A stretch of 64,000 nt of DNA from Leptobrachium leishanense (Eukaryota; Chordata; Amphibia; Anura; Megophryidae): assembly GCA_009667805.1 (NCBI GenBank), contig CM019067.1, positions 160,847,049-160,911,048 of the forward strand. Reading direction: 5' to 3'. Position numbers and translations under genes: made by a program. The notes below the pieces were generated by a model, which saw only the letters and a program-made list of their open reading frames with translations, was not told where the DNA came from and searched no databases. This document shows, piece after piece, positions 26,181-36,739 of the stretch. Each line of letters starts with the position of its first letter. The first letter of the stretch is position 1.

Positions 26181-26221
26181 ACCAGACGCGTTTCGCCGCG
26201 TACCACGGCTTCCTCAATGGT
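26181..26221 (-). ncRNA. Hammerhead-ribozyme-like motif, left arm
   Basis: Read on the minus strand: 4-bp stem I (ACCA with UGGU), core UUGAGGA (consensus CUGANGA; C3 is U), one extra A, 6-bp stem II (GCCGUG with CGCGGC, one G-U), GAAA, self-complementary ACGCGU as minimal stem III, and C at the expected cleavage position. The missing C3 and extra A suggest a decayed ribozyme. Confidence 0.55.
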
Positions 26222-26222
26222 A

Positions 26223-26263
26223 ACCATTGAGGAAGCCGTGGTACGTGGCGAAATGCATCTGGT
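26223..26263 (+). ncRNA. Hammerhead-ribozyme-like motif, right arm
   Basis: Mirror copy of 26181-26221 on the plus strand. Stem I (ACCA/UGGU), UUGAGGA and GAAA are kept; ACGCGU has become AUGCAU, still self-complementary. Two bases separate the two motifs head to head. Confidence 0.5.
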
Positions 26264-26917
26264 CACCTGGCTGTGCCAGGTTTATTTCTTTTTTAACCAT
26301 TTTTATGTTTTAATAAATCTTACTATTTGCATCAGTTCCCGTTGTGCTGCTGAATCCAGAGGGTTTCTATGGGCTTGACCTTTAACAAGTCCACAGGTTA
26401 TTCACTCCAGAGCTTGGCTATAAGCTCCAACACATGTGAGTTTGATTGCCAAACCAATTCTTCCAATGTACTGTTAGTAGATCTGCACAAGGAGGTTTCC
26501 TTTTTGCTTTGTGTCTTCTCATGTACCGAGATTGAAAAAGATTCCCGCTTTTGAAGGTCGTGGGTCGCCTCTCCTGATACAGGAATAAAGGACCCATATG
26601 TGATGACCCGCTCAGAGCCAGCGTCAGGGCTCTTTCTTTGTGAGTGGGACCGTAATACTGTATAGTTACCTCATACTGCATATTCGTACTGTACTATTTG
26701 TATTCTTTACTGTTTTTCATGTTACATGAGGATGATATTTCTAAAGAGAACCATTTAAAGAGAACCACCCTACGACCCAAGAGTGACTGTCGTCGTGCAG
26801 CCAGATACGTATTTTGTCTATCTTTGCACACTGGTTTGGGGAAAACCACTGAATGCTGGTTGGCTTTGGAGAGTTGGTGGTGGCACAAGCAGGGGCGCCT
26901 ACCACACTGTTTGTATA

Positions 26918-26932
26918 TAGTCCATCAGATTG
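26918..26932. repeat. 15-bp target duplication, right copy
   Basis: Identical to 25612-25626 (TAGTCCATCAGATTG); the Tc1 transposase coding sequence resumes after it. Confidence 0.85.
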
Positions 26933-27551
26933 CCAGATGGAGAAGCGCGATTTGTCATACCAGGGAACGCGTCTCCACTGCTCGAGTCCAGTGCTGACGT
27001 GCTTTACACCACTGCATCCGACGCTTTGCATTGCACTTGGTGATGTATGGCTTGGATGCAGCTGCTCGGTCATGGAAACCCATTCCATGAAGCTCTCTGC
27101 GCACTGTTCTTGAGCTAATCTGAAGGCCACATGAAGTTTGGAGGTCTGTAGCAATTGACTCTGCAGAAAGTTGGCAACCTCTTCGCACTATGTGCCTCAG
27201 CATCCGCTGACCCCGCTCCATCAGTTTACGTGGCCTACCACTGCGTGGCTGAGTTGCTGTTGTTCCCAAACACTTCCACGTTCTTATAATACAGCTGGCA
27301 GTTGACTGTGGAATATTTAGGAGCGAGGAAATTTCACGACTGGATTTGTTGCACTGGTGGCATCCTATCACAGTTCCACGCTGGAATTCACTGAGCTCCT
27401 GAGAGTGACCCATTCTTTCACAAACGTTTGAAAAAACAGTCTGCATGCCTAGGTGCTTGATTTTATATACCTGTGGCCATGGAAGTGATTGGAACACCTG
27501 ATTCTGATTATTTGGATGGGTGAGCGTATACTTTTGGCAATATAATATATA

Positions 27552-27631
27552 CACTATATTGCCAAAAGTATTCGCTCACTTGCCTTGACTCGCATATGGA
27601 TGGGTGAGCGAATATGTTTGGCAATATAGTG
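27552..27631. mobile_element. 80-bp Tc1 mini-element, second copy
   Basis: Same structure and length as 22477-22556, two mismatches, both within the right terminal repeat. TA flanks both sides (27550-27551 and 27632-27633). It sits about 8 bases from the decayed end of the Tc1 transposon that has related termini. Confidence 0.9.
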
Positions 27632-27633
27632 TA

Positions 27634-28214
27634 TGTGTGTGTATCTGTCCCTTTATTAAACCAGTTCTATTTCAACCCTACATGCAGTCACGACTCATGG
27701 GTTGGGTAGCAGCTGTATACAGTGGTAGCTGTTCCATTCTAACCCTGAAAGACCTCAGATCTACAGACTCGTCTTATTTCTGGGGGATGCTAGCAAGGCT
27801 CTCTACGTGTACCCGTCTTTAAGCTGCGGCTAAGGACTGGAGAAAGGCACGGGTGTCTGCCTGGGTAGAACATGGGGTGTCCAACAAGGAAGCGGCATTG
27901 ACAGATGTGACCCTGTCGAGGTACAGAGATCTGTTACACTCTTGTAGGGTGCTTTGGGCTCTGTAGCTGCTGGATGGATTTAGCAAGTGATGGTCATTAT
28001 ATATGCATGACAATTCAGCTGTGTGCCTGTAACGGTCGCTGTGTTTGCTGCAGGAGGGATTGCTGGGCTATACAGTCAGCGAAATCTAAAGTTAGTGATG
28101 CTGCAGAGTGATCACCTGCCCAGTCCAGCACCTGAATAACCCTGCAACATCACCGGCATTAGAGCAGACTGACTCACTAACACAATCCACAGTGGCATGG
28201 TAGCAGGTCATGGT
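27634..28214. other. No gene; possible LTR remnant
   Basis: This is the region beyond the 3' end of the chromodomain gypsy element, where its LTR would be expected. I could not find a repeat of the sequence upstream of gag (31531-31675), so an LTR cannot be shown. Confidence 0.3.
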
Positions 28215-30990
28215 CTGGCACCCGACCAGCCAGCGGCCCCCCTTCTTGCCCAGACCCCCCAGGGGGCACCCCCGTCTATGGTCGGGCCCAGAACGACCAC
28301 CAGGCGCTGAAGGATGGGCCTCATGAAACAGGCGAACCAGACGAGGCGCATGGATATCGCAGGCATCTTGCTAAGAATGATCCTCAGGACCATAACCCTC
28401 CCAGTCCACCAGGTACTGTAAGACACCCCTGACCAGATGGGACCCCAGGATGGCACGGACCTCGTACTCCTCCTCACCCTGAGACTTGATAGGCGGAGGG
28501 GGAACACCAATTCTGGTGTACTTATTACAGGTAAGAGGCTGCAGGAGGCTGACATGAAATACGTTTTGTATACGTAGAGAAGGAGGCAAAGCCAACGCAT
28601 AAGAGACAGGATTAATACGTTTTAACACTTTATAAGGCCCAATAAACCTGGGAGCCATCTTCATGGATGGCACCAACAATTTGATGTTTCTGGTAGACAG
28701 CCAGACCTTGTCCCCAACCGTATATACCGGTGCAGGACCTCTACGTCTGTCTGCTTTTATTTTTTGTTTCTCAATATTGGCCTTCATAATCTCTTTTACT
28801 TTTTCCCATGTCCCTTTCATGTCATTCAGACGTTCGTCCAAGGCTGGCAAAGCAGTCGCTTGGAATTCAGAAGGGATCATGGGAGGGACATAACCATAGA
28901 CTGCATGGAAAGGTGAGTGGCCTGTGGTTTCACTTACTGAGTTGTTTAAAGCAACCTCAGCCCAGGGTAACAGGTCTGCCCACTCATTTTGTCTTTCAGA
29001 CACAAAGCAACGTAAGTACTGCTCAACACTTTGGTTGGCCCTCTCTGTGGCCCCATTAGTTTGTGGGTGATAAGCAGAGGAGAAGCTCAACTCAATACCT
29101 AGGTTTTCACAAAATCCTCACCAGAAACGAGACACAAACTGAGTTCCTCTGTCGGATACTATTCCCAGAGGAACCCCATGAAGTCTAACAATACCTTGTA
29201 TGAATACTGGTACCAGCTCACTGGCTGAAGGAAGCTTTACCAGTGGTATAACGTGTACCATCTTAGAGAACCTATCTACCACTGTAAGGATTACAGTATG
29301 ACCTTTAGAAGGTGGTAAATCTGTGATAAAGTCCATCGAGAGGTTGGACCAAGGTCTCTCTGGCACAGGTAAAGGCTGCAAGAGACCAACAGGTAAGGAC
29401 CGGGGATTTTTACTTCTACAGCACATGTCACATGTGGCTATGTAGTCTTTAATATCCCTTTGCATACCACTCCACCAAAACTGTTTCTCAATCGTGGCCA
29501 CTGTTTTATTTATTCCCATATGCCCATAGAGTTTGGAATCATGATAAATCCTCATCATCTGTGTTCTCTCCTCCTCAGGTACAAACATTTTCCCAGGAGG
29601 TTTTTCAAGAGGAGCAACACCCTGACCAGCCTGAATTCTCTCCAGCAAAGGAGAAGACACTGTCAAGACCGTGGTACCCAAGATCCTCTCGTGAGGAATA
29701 ATTGGACTATGGTCAAACATGTGCTGTTCATATGACTCGAACTGTCTAGATAAAGCGTCAGCTTTTGTGTTTTTAGAACCAGGACGATAAGTTAACAAAA
29801 AGTTGAAACTTGACAAGAACAGTGACCACCTGGCTTTCCTGGAATTCAAGCGTTTGGCATCTCCCATGTACACTAGATTCTTATGGTCTGTGATAATTAT
29901 CATGGGATCTTTAGTGCCTTCTAACAAATAGCGCCATTCCTTGAGGGCCGCTATAACTGCTAGTAATTCTCTGTTCCCTATGTCATAGTTTTTCTCAGCA
30001 GGTGTCATCTTTCTAGAGAAAAACCCAAAAGGATGTACAGGTCCCTCAGGACTTTCTCTTTGAGACAAAATTGCACCAATCCCTATTTCAGATGCATCAA
30101 CCTCAAGCTGAAATGGAAGGCCTGGTACTGGATGCCTTAGGATAGGTGCGGAGACAAACGCTTTTTTAAGTGACTGGAATGCCTGCTTGGCCTGGTCACT
30201 CCAAACCTGATTCTGAGCACCCTTCTTAGTCATGGCCGTGATGGGAGACACAACAGAAGAGAACCCTTTGATAAACCTCCTATAATAGTTTGTGAAACCA
30301 AGAAATCTTTGTATGGCTTTCAGACTTTGAGGTAGTGGCCATTCTCTGATGGCAGATAGCTTTTTAGGATCCATCTCAATCCCATTTGGTGTGATGATGT
30401 AACCCAGGAATTGTACTGAAGTTATGTCAAACAGACACTTCTCTAACTTACAGTATAGTTTATTCTCCAGTAACCTTTGCAACACTGTCCTTACATGGAC
30501 ATGGTGTGTCTCAACATCAGGAGAATATATCAGAATATCATCTAAATAGACGATTACAAAGACTTGCAAAAAATCCCTCAGGACATCATTTATAAAGTCT
30601 TGGAAGACTGCTGGCGCATTGCATAGGCCAAAAGGCATAACTAAATACTCATAATGACCACTGCAAGTATTAAAGGCAGTCTTCCACTCGTGGTCCTCCC
30701 TGATTCTCACCAAATTGAGAATCACAGACCTGGGAATAGAACATGTACCGTGAGGCTGTTTCTGTGACTTGCTACGACCAGACCTTCTGTCTCGCATCTG
30801 ATCATCAAGAGCAATACAATAATGAATCAGATTTTCTAGTTCTTCAGGCAAAGACAAAGGTGCTAATTCATTCATAACATTCTCTGACAGGCCATCGAGA
30901 AAGGCTGTAACAAACACTTCATTTTGCCACTGTAATTCTGCTGCTATTGTTTTGAATTCTATGGCATAGTCAGCAACTCAGCGGTTGCCC
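28215..30990 (-). pseudogene. pol: Chromodomain Ty3/gypsy (sushi-type) pol
   Basis: One frame runs from about 30980 to 28371, broken by a TGA at 29118-29120. In order: end of gag (FVTAFLDGLSENVMNELAPL), an abrupt join into the middle of RT (NLVRIREDHEWKTAFNT), GLCNAPAVFQDF, YLDD in VIVYLDDILIYS, RNase H (LEVDASEIGIGAI, ELLAVIAALKEW, IITDHKNL), integrase zinc finger (H...H...CDMC), integrase core (SMDFITDLP, IVSDRGTQF, HPQTNGATER), and a chromodomain (EYEVRAILGSHLVRGVLQYL, VDWEGY). The zinc knuckle, the protease and the first RT aspartate are missing, so an internal deletion made the join. After EDHS at 28371 a stop follows; the remaining C-terminal coding similarity reaches about 28215. Confidence 0.9.
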
Positions 30991-31530
30991 TGGGAACCAC
31001 AAGGCTCTAGCTGCCCCTGTAGCCCTTCGAACAGGGTCAAATGTACGTCTCAAGTCATTCATAAAAACAGCATAATTATAAATCACTGGTTTCTTTAATT
31101 CCCATAAAGGGGTTGCCCACAGTAGAGCTTTCTCAGTCAGGTGGTTGATCATATAACCCACCTTAGCTCTATCTGTAGGACACATACCTGGATTCAACTC
31201 AAACATGATATCAATTTGGGTTATGAACCCTCTGCATAAACCTGAATTCCCACTGAAACACGTAGGTGTCTTTAAACTCACATGAGATACTTCAGTAGCG
31301 ATCACAGTTTGGGGAGCCTCATTAACTGAAGGAATGAAGGGTGGCAACGCCTGACCTAACTCCTTAGGTTGATTCAGGAGTAGGCCCAAAGCCTGAGCAA
31401 ATTGATCCATCCTATGATACTGCTCCTCTAGTCTACGATCTTGCACTTCCTGTCTATGGAGTTGTTCCTCCTGTTTATTAATCAAGTCACCTAATTTGGA
31501 CATGAGTTCAGATAATCCTGCCAGATCCAT
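30970..31530 (-). pseudogene. gag: Gag of the chromodomain gypsy element
   Basis: From ATG at 31528-31530 the frame encodes an N-terminal Gln/Glu-rich coiled-coil segment (MSKLGDLINKQEEQLHRQEV) and a capsid core (CRGFITQIDIMFELNPG, DRAKVGYMINHLTEKALLWA). It is like the gags of sushi-ichi elements, from which vertebrate RTL/PEG10 genes derive. A frameshift near 31000 and a TGA near 30980 separate it from its continuation (VADYAIEFKTIAAELQW), which is fused to pol. Upstream sequence to 31675 is probably the 5' leader, cut by the LINE. Confidence 0.8.
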
Positions 31531-31675
31531 TGGCCCTGTTGTAATGTAACGGTAGCGGTAACGCTGCCACACGAGTAGCGGAGTTGAGATCTTTGAGGGC
31601 AGAAGTATCTGCTTGAATAATACAAAAGGTATATAAACTACAGACTGTAACAAGGAGACACAAGGACTAACTGAA

Positions 31676-32611
31676 TTGTCTCTAGATAAATGTAAAGTTA
31701 TGCACTTTGGAGTGAAGAACACACAAGCAATTTATACCCTAAATGGTACGGAGTTAGGGAAATCCAAGCAGGAGAAGGATTTGGGAATAATCATAGACTT
31801 CAAACTAAGTAACAATGTGCAATGTCAAACAGCAGCCGCCAAGGCCAGCAAAGTACTGGCATGCATTAAAAGGGGAGTTCACTCACGGGATGAAAACATA
31901 ATTTTGCCTCTGTATAAATCAATGGTCAGGCCGCACCTTGAATATGCCGTGCAATTTTGGGCACCTGTCTTAAAAAAAGATATTATATCGTTAGAAAAAG
32001 TGCAGAGACGGGCAACTAAATTAATAAGGGGAATGGAAGGGTTAAGTTATGAGGAAAGACTAACAAGCTTAAACCTGTTTAGTTTAGAGAAAAGGCGCCT
32101 TAGAGGGGATCTGATAACCTTATATAAATATATACGGGGCCATTATCAACCATTGTCTGATAACCTATTCATTAACAGGACTATACATAGGACAAGGGGT
32201 CATCCATTTAGACTGGAAGAAAGAAAATTTAGCTTAAAGCATAGGAAGGGTTATTTTACGGTGAGAACAATAAAGCTGTGGAATTCTCTGCCTGTTGAGG
32301 TGGTTGGGTCAGAGTCTGTACAGACTTTTAAAAAACGACTGGATGACTTCCTGCAGACACAGAATATTAAGGGTTATAATATTTAATATGTGGGTAAAAG
32401 CTTCTTGATCCAAGGAGAAATCTGACTGCCATTCTGGGGTCAAGAAGGAATTTTTTCCCAGTATGTTGCATATTGGCAAGCATTCAGACTGGGTTTTTTG
32501 CCTTCTTTTGGATCAACAGCAGTAGGTTATGTGGGAGAGGCTGAACCCGATGGACGCATGTCTTTTTTCAGCCTATATAACTATGTAACTATGTAACTAT
32601 GTAACTATGTC
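31676..32611 (+). pseudogene. CR1/L2-type LINE, 5'-truncated 3' end
   Basis: An open frame of about 236 codons to 32386 matches the C-terminal part of a non-LTR retrotransposon RT protein: DKCKVMHFG, KDLGIIIDFKLS, MVRPHLEYAVQFWAP, VQRRATKLI, LEKRRLRGDLITLYKYI and FTVRTIKLWNSLPVEVV. It begins in mid-protein with no ATG, as LINE copies do after incomplete reverse transcription. The 3' untranslated part (CCGATGGACGCATGTC, CTTTTTTCAGCC) ends in a short tandem TAACTATG tail (32578-32608), typical of CR1-like 3' ends. It lies against the leader of the gypsy element and seems to have inserted there. Confidence 0.85.
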
Positions 32612-32787
32612 TCTAAGCTTTGAAGGTTTCGAGACCAACAGATTACCTAGGACACAATCAGAAACACCCAGGGCTCGAGTCGAGCGGGAACGCGCAGGAA
32701 CGGCGTTCCCGCACTTTTCCCACAGCGGGAACGCTGCGGGAACGCAGCGTTCCCGCTGTGGCCCGAGCCCGAACGCCGCCGCCGCAC

Positions 32788-32933
32788 ATTGCCGGCGGCC
32801 GGCGTGCTTCCTGTTACAACGGCCAGCTGACAGGAGGTGGAGCCGCTCGCCTGGCTGTTTCATAGTTCCCAGGCGAGCGGCTGCACTTCCTGTCAGCGGC
32901 CGCTGAAGCAGGAAGCACGCGGCCGCTGGCAAT
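32788..32933. repeat. GC-rich hairpin
   Basis: Inner arms GCCGCTCGCCTGG (32842-32854) and CCAGGCGAGCGGC (32869-32881) are perfect inverses. Outer arms (about 32788-32836 and 32887-32933; ATTGCC, GCTTCCTG, CAGCTGACAGGA and inverse) are imperfect. Just upstream (32685-32765) lie repeated GGGAACGC palindromes. Confidence 0.75.
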
Positions 32934-32961
32934 GTGGAGCAGCAGCAAAGGTGAGCGGGGA

Positions 32962-35275
32962 GCGGGGGGGGGCAGTATCCATGAGACAAGGGGGGCAGTA
33001 TCCATGAGACAAGGGGGGCACGATCCATGAGACCAGGGGGCACTATCCATGAGACAAGGGGGGCACTATCCATGAGACAAGGGGGGCAGTATCCATGAGA
33101 CAAGGGGGGCAGTATCCATGAGACAAGGGGGGCACTATCCATGAGACCAGGGGGGCACTATCCATGAGACAAGGGGGCAGTATCCATGAGACAAGGGGGG
33201 CAGTATCCATGAGACAAGGGGGGCACTATCCATGAGACCAGGGGGGCACTATCCATGAGACCAGGGGGGCATTATCCATGAGACAAGGGGGGCACTATCC
33301 ATGAGACAGGGGGGCAGTATCCATGAGACCAGGGGGGCAGTATCCATGAGACAAGGGGGGCACTATCCATGAGACCAGGGGGGCACTATCCATGAGACAA
33401 GGGGGGCAGTATCCATGAGACAAGGGGGGCAGTATCCATGAGACAAGGGGGGCACTATCCATGAGACAAGGGGGGCAGTATCCATGAGACAAGGGGGGCA
33501 GTATCCATGAGACAAGGGGGCAGTATCCATGAGACCAGGGGGCACTATCCATGAGACCAGGGGGGCATTATCCATGAGACAAGGGGGGCAGTATCCATGA
33601 GACAAGGGGGGCAGTATCCATGAGACAAGGGGGGCACTATCCATGAGACCAGGGGGCACTATCCATGAGACCAGGGGGGCAGTATCCATGAGACAAGGGG
33701 GCAGTATCCATGAGACAAGGGGGGCACTATCCATGAGACCAGGGGGGCACTATCCATGAGACAAGGGGGGCACTATCCATGAGACAAGGGGGCAGTATCC
33801 ATGAGACAAGGGGGGCAGTATCCATGAGACAAGGGGGGCACTATCCATGAGACCAGGGGGGCACTATCCATGAGACAAGGGGGGCAGTATCCATGAGACA
33901 AGGGGGGCAGTATCCATGAGACAAGGGGGGCACTATCCATGAGACCAGGGGGGCACTATCCATGAGACCAGGGGGGCATTATCCATGAGACAAGGGGGGC
34001 ACTATCCATGAGACAAGGGGGGCAGTATCCATGAGACCAGGGGGGCAGTATCCATGAGACAAGGGGGGCACTATCCATGAGACCAGGGGGGCACTATCCA
34101 TGAGACAAGGGGGCAGTATCCATGAGACAAGGGGGCAGTATCCATGAGACAAGGGGGGCACTATCCATGAGACAAGGGGGGCAGTATCCATGAGACAAGG
34201 GGGGCAGTATCCATGAGACAAGGGGGCAGTATCCATGAGACCAGGGGGGCACTATCCATGAGACCAGGGGGGCATTATCCATGAGACAAGGGGGGCAGTA
34301 TCCATGAGACAAGGGGGGCAGTATCCATGAGACAAGGGGGGCACTATCCATGAGACCAGGGGGGCACTATCCATGAGACAAGGGGGGCACTATCCATGAG
34401 ACCAGGGGGGCAGTATCCATGAGACAAGGGGGGCACTATCCATGAGACCAGGGGGGCACTATCCATGAGACCAGGGGGGCATTATCCATGAGACAAGGGG
34501 GGCACTATCCATGAGACAAGGGGGGCACTATCCATGAGACCAGGGGGGCACTATCCATGAGACAAGGGGGGCAGTATCCATGAGACCAGGGGGGCAGTAT
34601 CCATGAGACAAGGGGGGCACTATCCATGAGACCAGGGGGGCACTATCCATGAGACCAGGGGGGCAGTATCCATGAGACCAGGGGGGCAGTATCCATGAGA
34701 CCAGGGGGGCAGTATCCATGAGACCAGGGGGGCAGTATCCATGAGACCAGGGGGCAATATCCATGAGACCTGGGGCATTATCCATGAGAGCTGGGGCATT
34801 ATCCATGAGAGCTGGGGCATTATCCATGAGACCAGGGGGCAATATCCATGAGACCAGGGGGGCAATATCCATGAGACCAGGGGGGCAATATCCATGAGAC
34901 CAGGGGGCAATATCCATGAGAGCTTGGGGCATATCCATGAGAGCTGGGGACATATCCATGAGACCAGGGGGCAATATCCATGAGACCTGGGGCATATCCA
35001 TGAGACCAGGGGGCAATATCCATGAGAGCTGGGGCAATATCCATGAGACCTGGAGGCAATATCCATGAGACCTGGAGGCAATATCCATGAGACCTGGGGG
35101 CAATATCCATGAGACCAGGGGGCAATATCCATGAGAGCTGGGGGCATATCCATGAGACCAGGGGGCAATATCCATGAGACCTGGGGCATTATCCATGAGA
35201 GCTGGGGCATTATCCATGAGACCTGGGGCATTATCCATGAGAGCGGCTGGCATTATCCATGAGAGCTGGGGCAAT
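32962..35275. repeat. 23-bp minisatellite, about 100 copies
   Basis: Units read GGGGGGCAGTATCCATGAGA plus CAA, with variants CACTATCC, CATTATCC and CCAGG. The last about 530 bases (34745-35275) use a diverged unit (GGGGCAATATCCATGAGACC, GAGAGCTGGGG). There is no stop codon in the minus-strand unit, which produces long meaningless open frames. Confidence 0.97.
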
Positions 35276-35309
35276 TATATCCATGTGAACTGGGGAAAAT
35301 ATATCCATA

Positions 35310-35852
35310 TAACCAGTGCTGTGTATATTATTCTTGGGGTTCAGTGCTGTGTATGTTATTCTGGGGACTCAGTGCTGTGTATATTATTCTTGGGGTTCAG
35401 TGCTGTGTATATTATCCTGGAGGCTCAGTGCTGTGTATATTATTCTGGGGGCTCAGTGCTGTGTATGTTATTCTGGGGGTTCAGTGTTGTGTATGTTATT
35501 CTGGGGGCACAATGTTGTGTATATTATTCTGGGGGCTCAGTGCTGTGTATATTATTCTGGGGGCTCAGTGCTGTGTATATTATTCTGGGGGTTCAGTGCT
35601 GTGTATGTTATTCTGGGGGCTCCGTGTTGTGTATATTATCCTGGGGGCTCAGTGCTGTGTATATTATTCTGGGGGCTCAGTGCTGTGTATATTATTCTGG
35701 GGGCTCAGTGCTGTGTATATTATTCTGGGGGCTCAGCGCTGTGTATATTATTCTGGGGGCTCAGCGCTGTGTATATTATTCTGGGGGTTCAGCGCTGTGT
35801 ATATTATTCTGGGGGTTCAGCACTGTGTATATTATTCTGGGGGTCTGTGCCT
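35310..35852. repeat. 28-bp minisatellite, about 19 copies
   Basis: Units read TCAGTGCTGTGTATATTATT plus CTGGGGGC, starting 35 bases after the previous array. The unit has no stop in any plus frame, so all three frames are open for about 190-240 codons; these are not genes. Confidence 0.97.
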
Positions 35853-35855
35853 GGA

Positions 35856-36640
35856 GATATATATATATATCTATTATATATATAATGCGTTAGTCCAGTT
35901 GCCACAATCACGAGTATACCTGTACGTAGTGATACGTTTCAGTGATCAGTATAGTTTCCAGTTTACACTCTTGAAAGCTTGTCTTTTAAATGTAAAGTTA
36001 ACCCAATAAAAATGGTATCACCGGCACGCGCTGCTATACTCGTGATTATATATATATATATATATTATAATTTTCTTCAGGTAATGGGGGTTGTGGAATT
36101 CGTGGGTGAGTTCCCTCACTTTTTTTCCCAGGACTTGACCCCTGGAAACACCATACGTGGAATGACAGTCCGTGAAGTATTCAAGGTGCAGAGCAGTCAG
36201 AGATGCGATAATAAATAACATACAACAGAAAGGAACAATCGATTGTTATCGTGGTCTTTGAAAAAACATAAACATGAGTAGTAGCCTGGTTAAAGGGACC
36301 TCGGAGGGTTACAAACTATACCCCTAAACGTGAAGGGACAGAACCCAAACAGCGAGTGATCAACCCAGCAACCAGCAGGGAGTTAAATCACTAAAACATG
36401 TGAAACAGTGTAATATACACGATAGAGAGAGAGAGTAGTCTAAGCCAAGCCGGGTCAAATAACAGGAGAAGGGATTTCATACAAGCAGGGTCATCAACAG
36501 TAAAGTCAAATAGATTTAGAAGTAGTGGTGCGTGAAATAAACTCCACAACAGAGCGATGAGGCCATTCCTAGAGCCCTGTTTTAAAGCCTGTGGCTCCTA
36601 GTAACCACACCTGACCCCGCCCCCTCAGATCCCGATCTGC
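35856..36640. other. Unassigned sequence, possible retroelement flank
   Basis: Two TA-rich tracts (35858-35882, 36047-36065) and a pair of inverted ATCACGAGTATA/TATACTCGTGAT words (35908-35919, 36035-36046). It ends next to a fragment of the chromodomain gypsy 3' end, so part may be LTR or flanking sequence. No gene. Confidence 0.35.
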
Positions 36641-36650
36641 CAGCAGCAAG

Positions 36651-36707
36651 TGCTGGCACCCGACCAGCCAGCGGTCCCCCTTCTTGCCCAGACCCCCCAG
36701 GGGGCAC
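36651..36707 (-). repeat. Fragment shared with the chromodomain gypsy 3' end
   Basis: About 56 bases match 28214-28268 with a single clear difference (GCGGTCCCCC for GCGGCCCCCC), including GGCACCCGACCAGCCAGCGG. Confidence 0.7.
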
Positions 36708-36739
36708 AGCGGGGGCTGAGGATGTAACAGAAAGCAATA

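Larger units (their letters stand above)
25627..26917. mobile_element. Palindromic non-autonomous insertion (PLE-like, inverted units)
   Basis: The insertion consists of a palindrome (25626-26818; arms about 596 bases, no spacer, centre near 26222) plus a tail of about 99 bases (26819-26917), between 15-bp target duplications. The arms match almost base for base; differences near the centre are CpG decay types (ACGCGT against ATGCAT). Each arm carries a hammerhead-like motif at the centre. A retro-type duplication, hammerhead motif and inverted terminal units are all known features of Penelope-like elements. No protein is encoded; the paired 61-87-residue frames in the arms are mirror copies of the same DNA. 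Confidence 0.7.
25080..27400 (-). pseudogene. Tc1-type transposase, frameshifted and split
   Basis: Minus strand. The N-terminal part (about 27400-26955) carries helix-turn-helix segments (LSEFQRGTVIGCHQC, SSREISSLLNIPQSTAS, GRPRKLMERGQR). It is followed by the first catalytic Asp in WYDKSRFSIWQSDG (near 26940). The insertion falls exactly in this motif: QSDG appears again at about 25615. Then come [13 protein letters not shown], the second Asp in FQHDC (about 25385) and, in another frame, DLNPIERLWDELE with the Glu and VIAAKGGPTSY at the C-terminus (25080). The triad residues are still visible but frameshifts and the insertion have destroyed the gene. Confidence 0.9.
25012..27543 (-). mobile_element. 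Second Tc1-like transposon, interrupted
   Basis: The left end CACTATATTGCC follows TA (25010-25011). The right end is the inverse of the same terminus, decayed at the last bases (CAATATAAT). The minus-strand transposase fills it but is split by the insertion 25627-26917. Without the insertion its length would be about 1.24 kb. Confidence 0.85.

Noticed and set aside
25763..26681. Mirror-image small proteins of 60-87 residues on both strands
   Set aside because: Same DNA read on the two arms of the palindrome; no coding features.
31676..32386. Independent host gene of 236 codons
   Set aside because: Matches the C-terminal RT region of CR1/L2 LINEs, lacks an ATG and ends in a LINE-type tail.
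32597..35274. Several minus-strand open frames of 85-248 codons with repeated MDSAPLVSWILPP-like peptides
   Set aside because: They are translations of a stop-free 23-bp minisatellite in all frames; no gene structure.
32962..35275. CRISPR array
   Set aside because: Repeats are head-to-tail without unique spacers, in a eukaryotic context.
35174..36009. Three overlapping plus frames of 189-239 codons (VYIILGAQCCVYYSGG repeats)
   Set aside because: All three frames are open over the same 28-bp tandem repeat; a by-product of composition.
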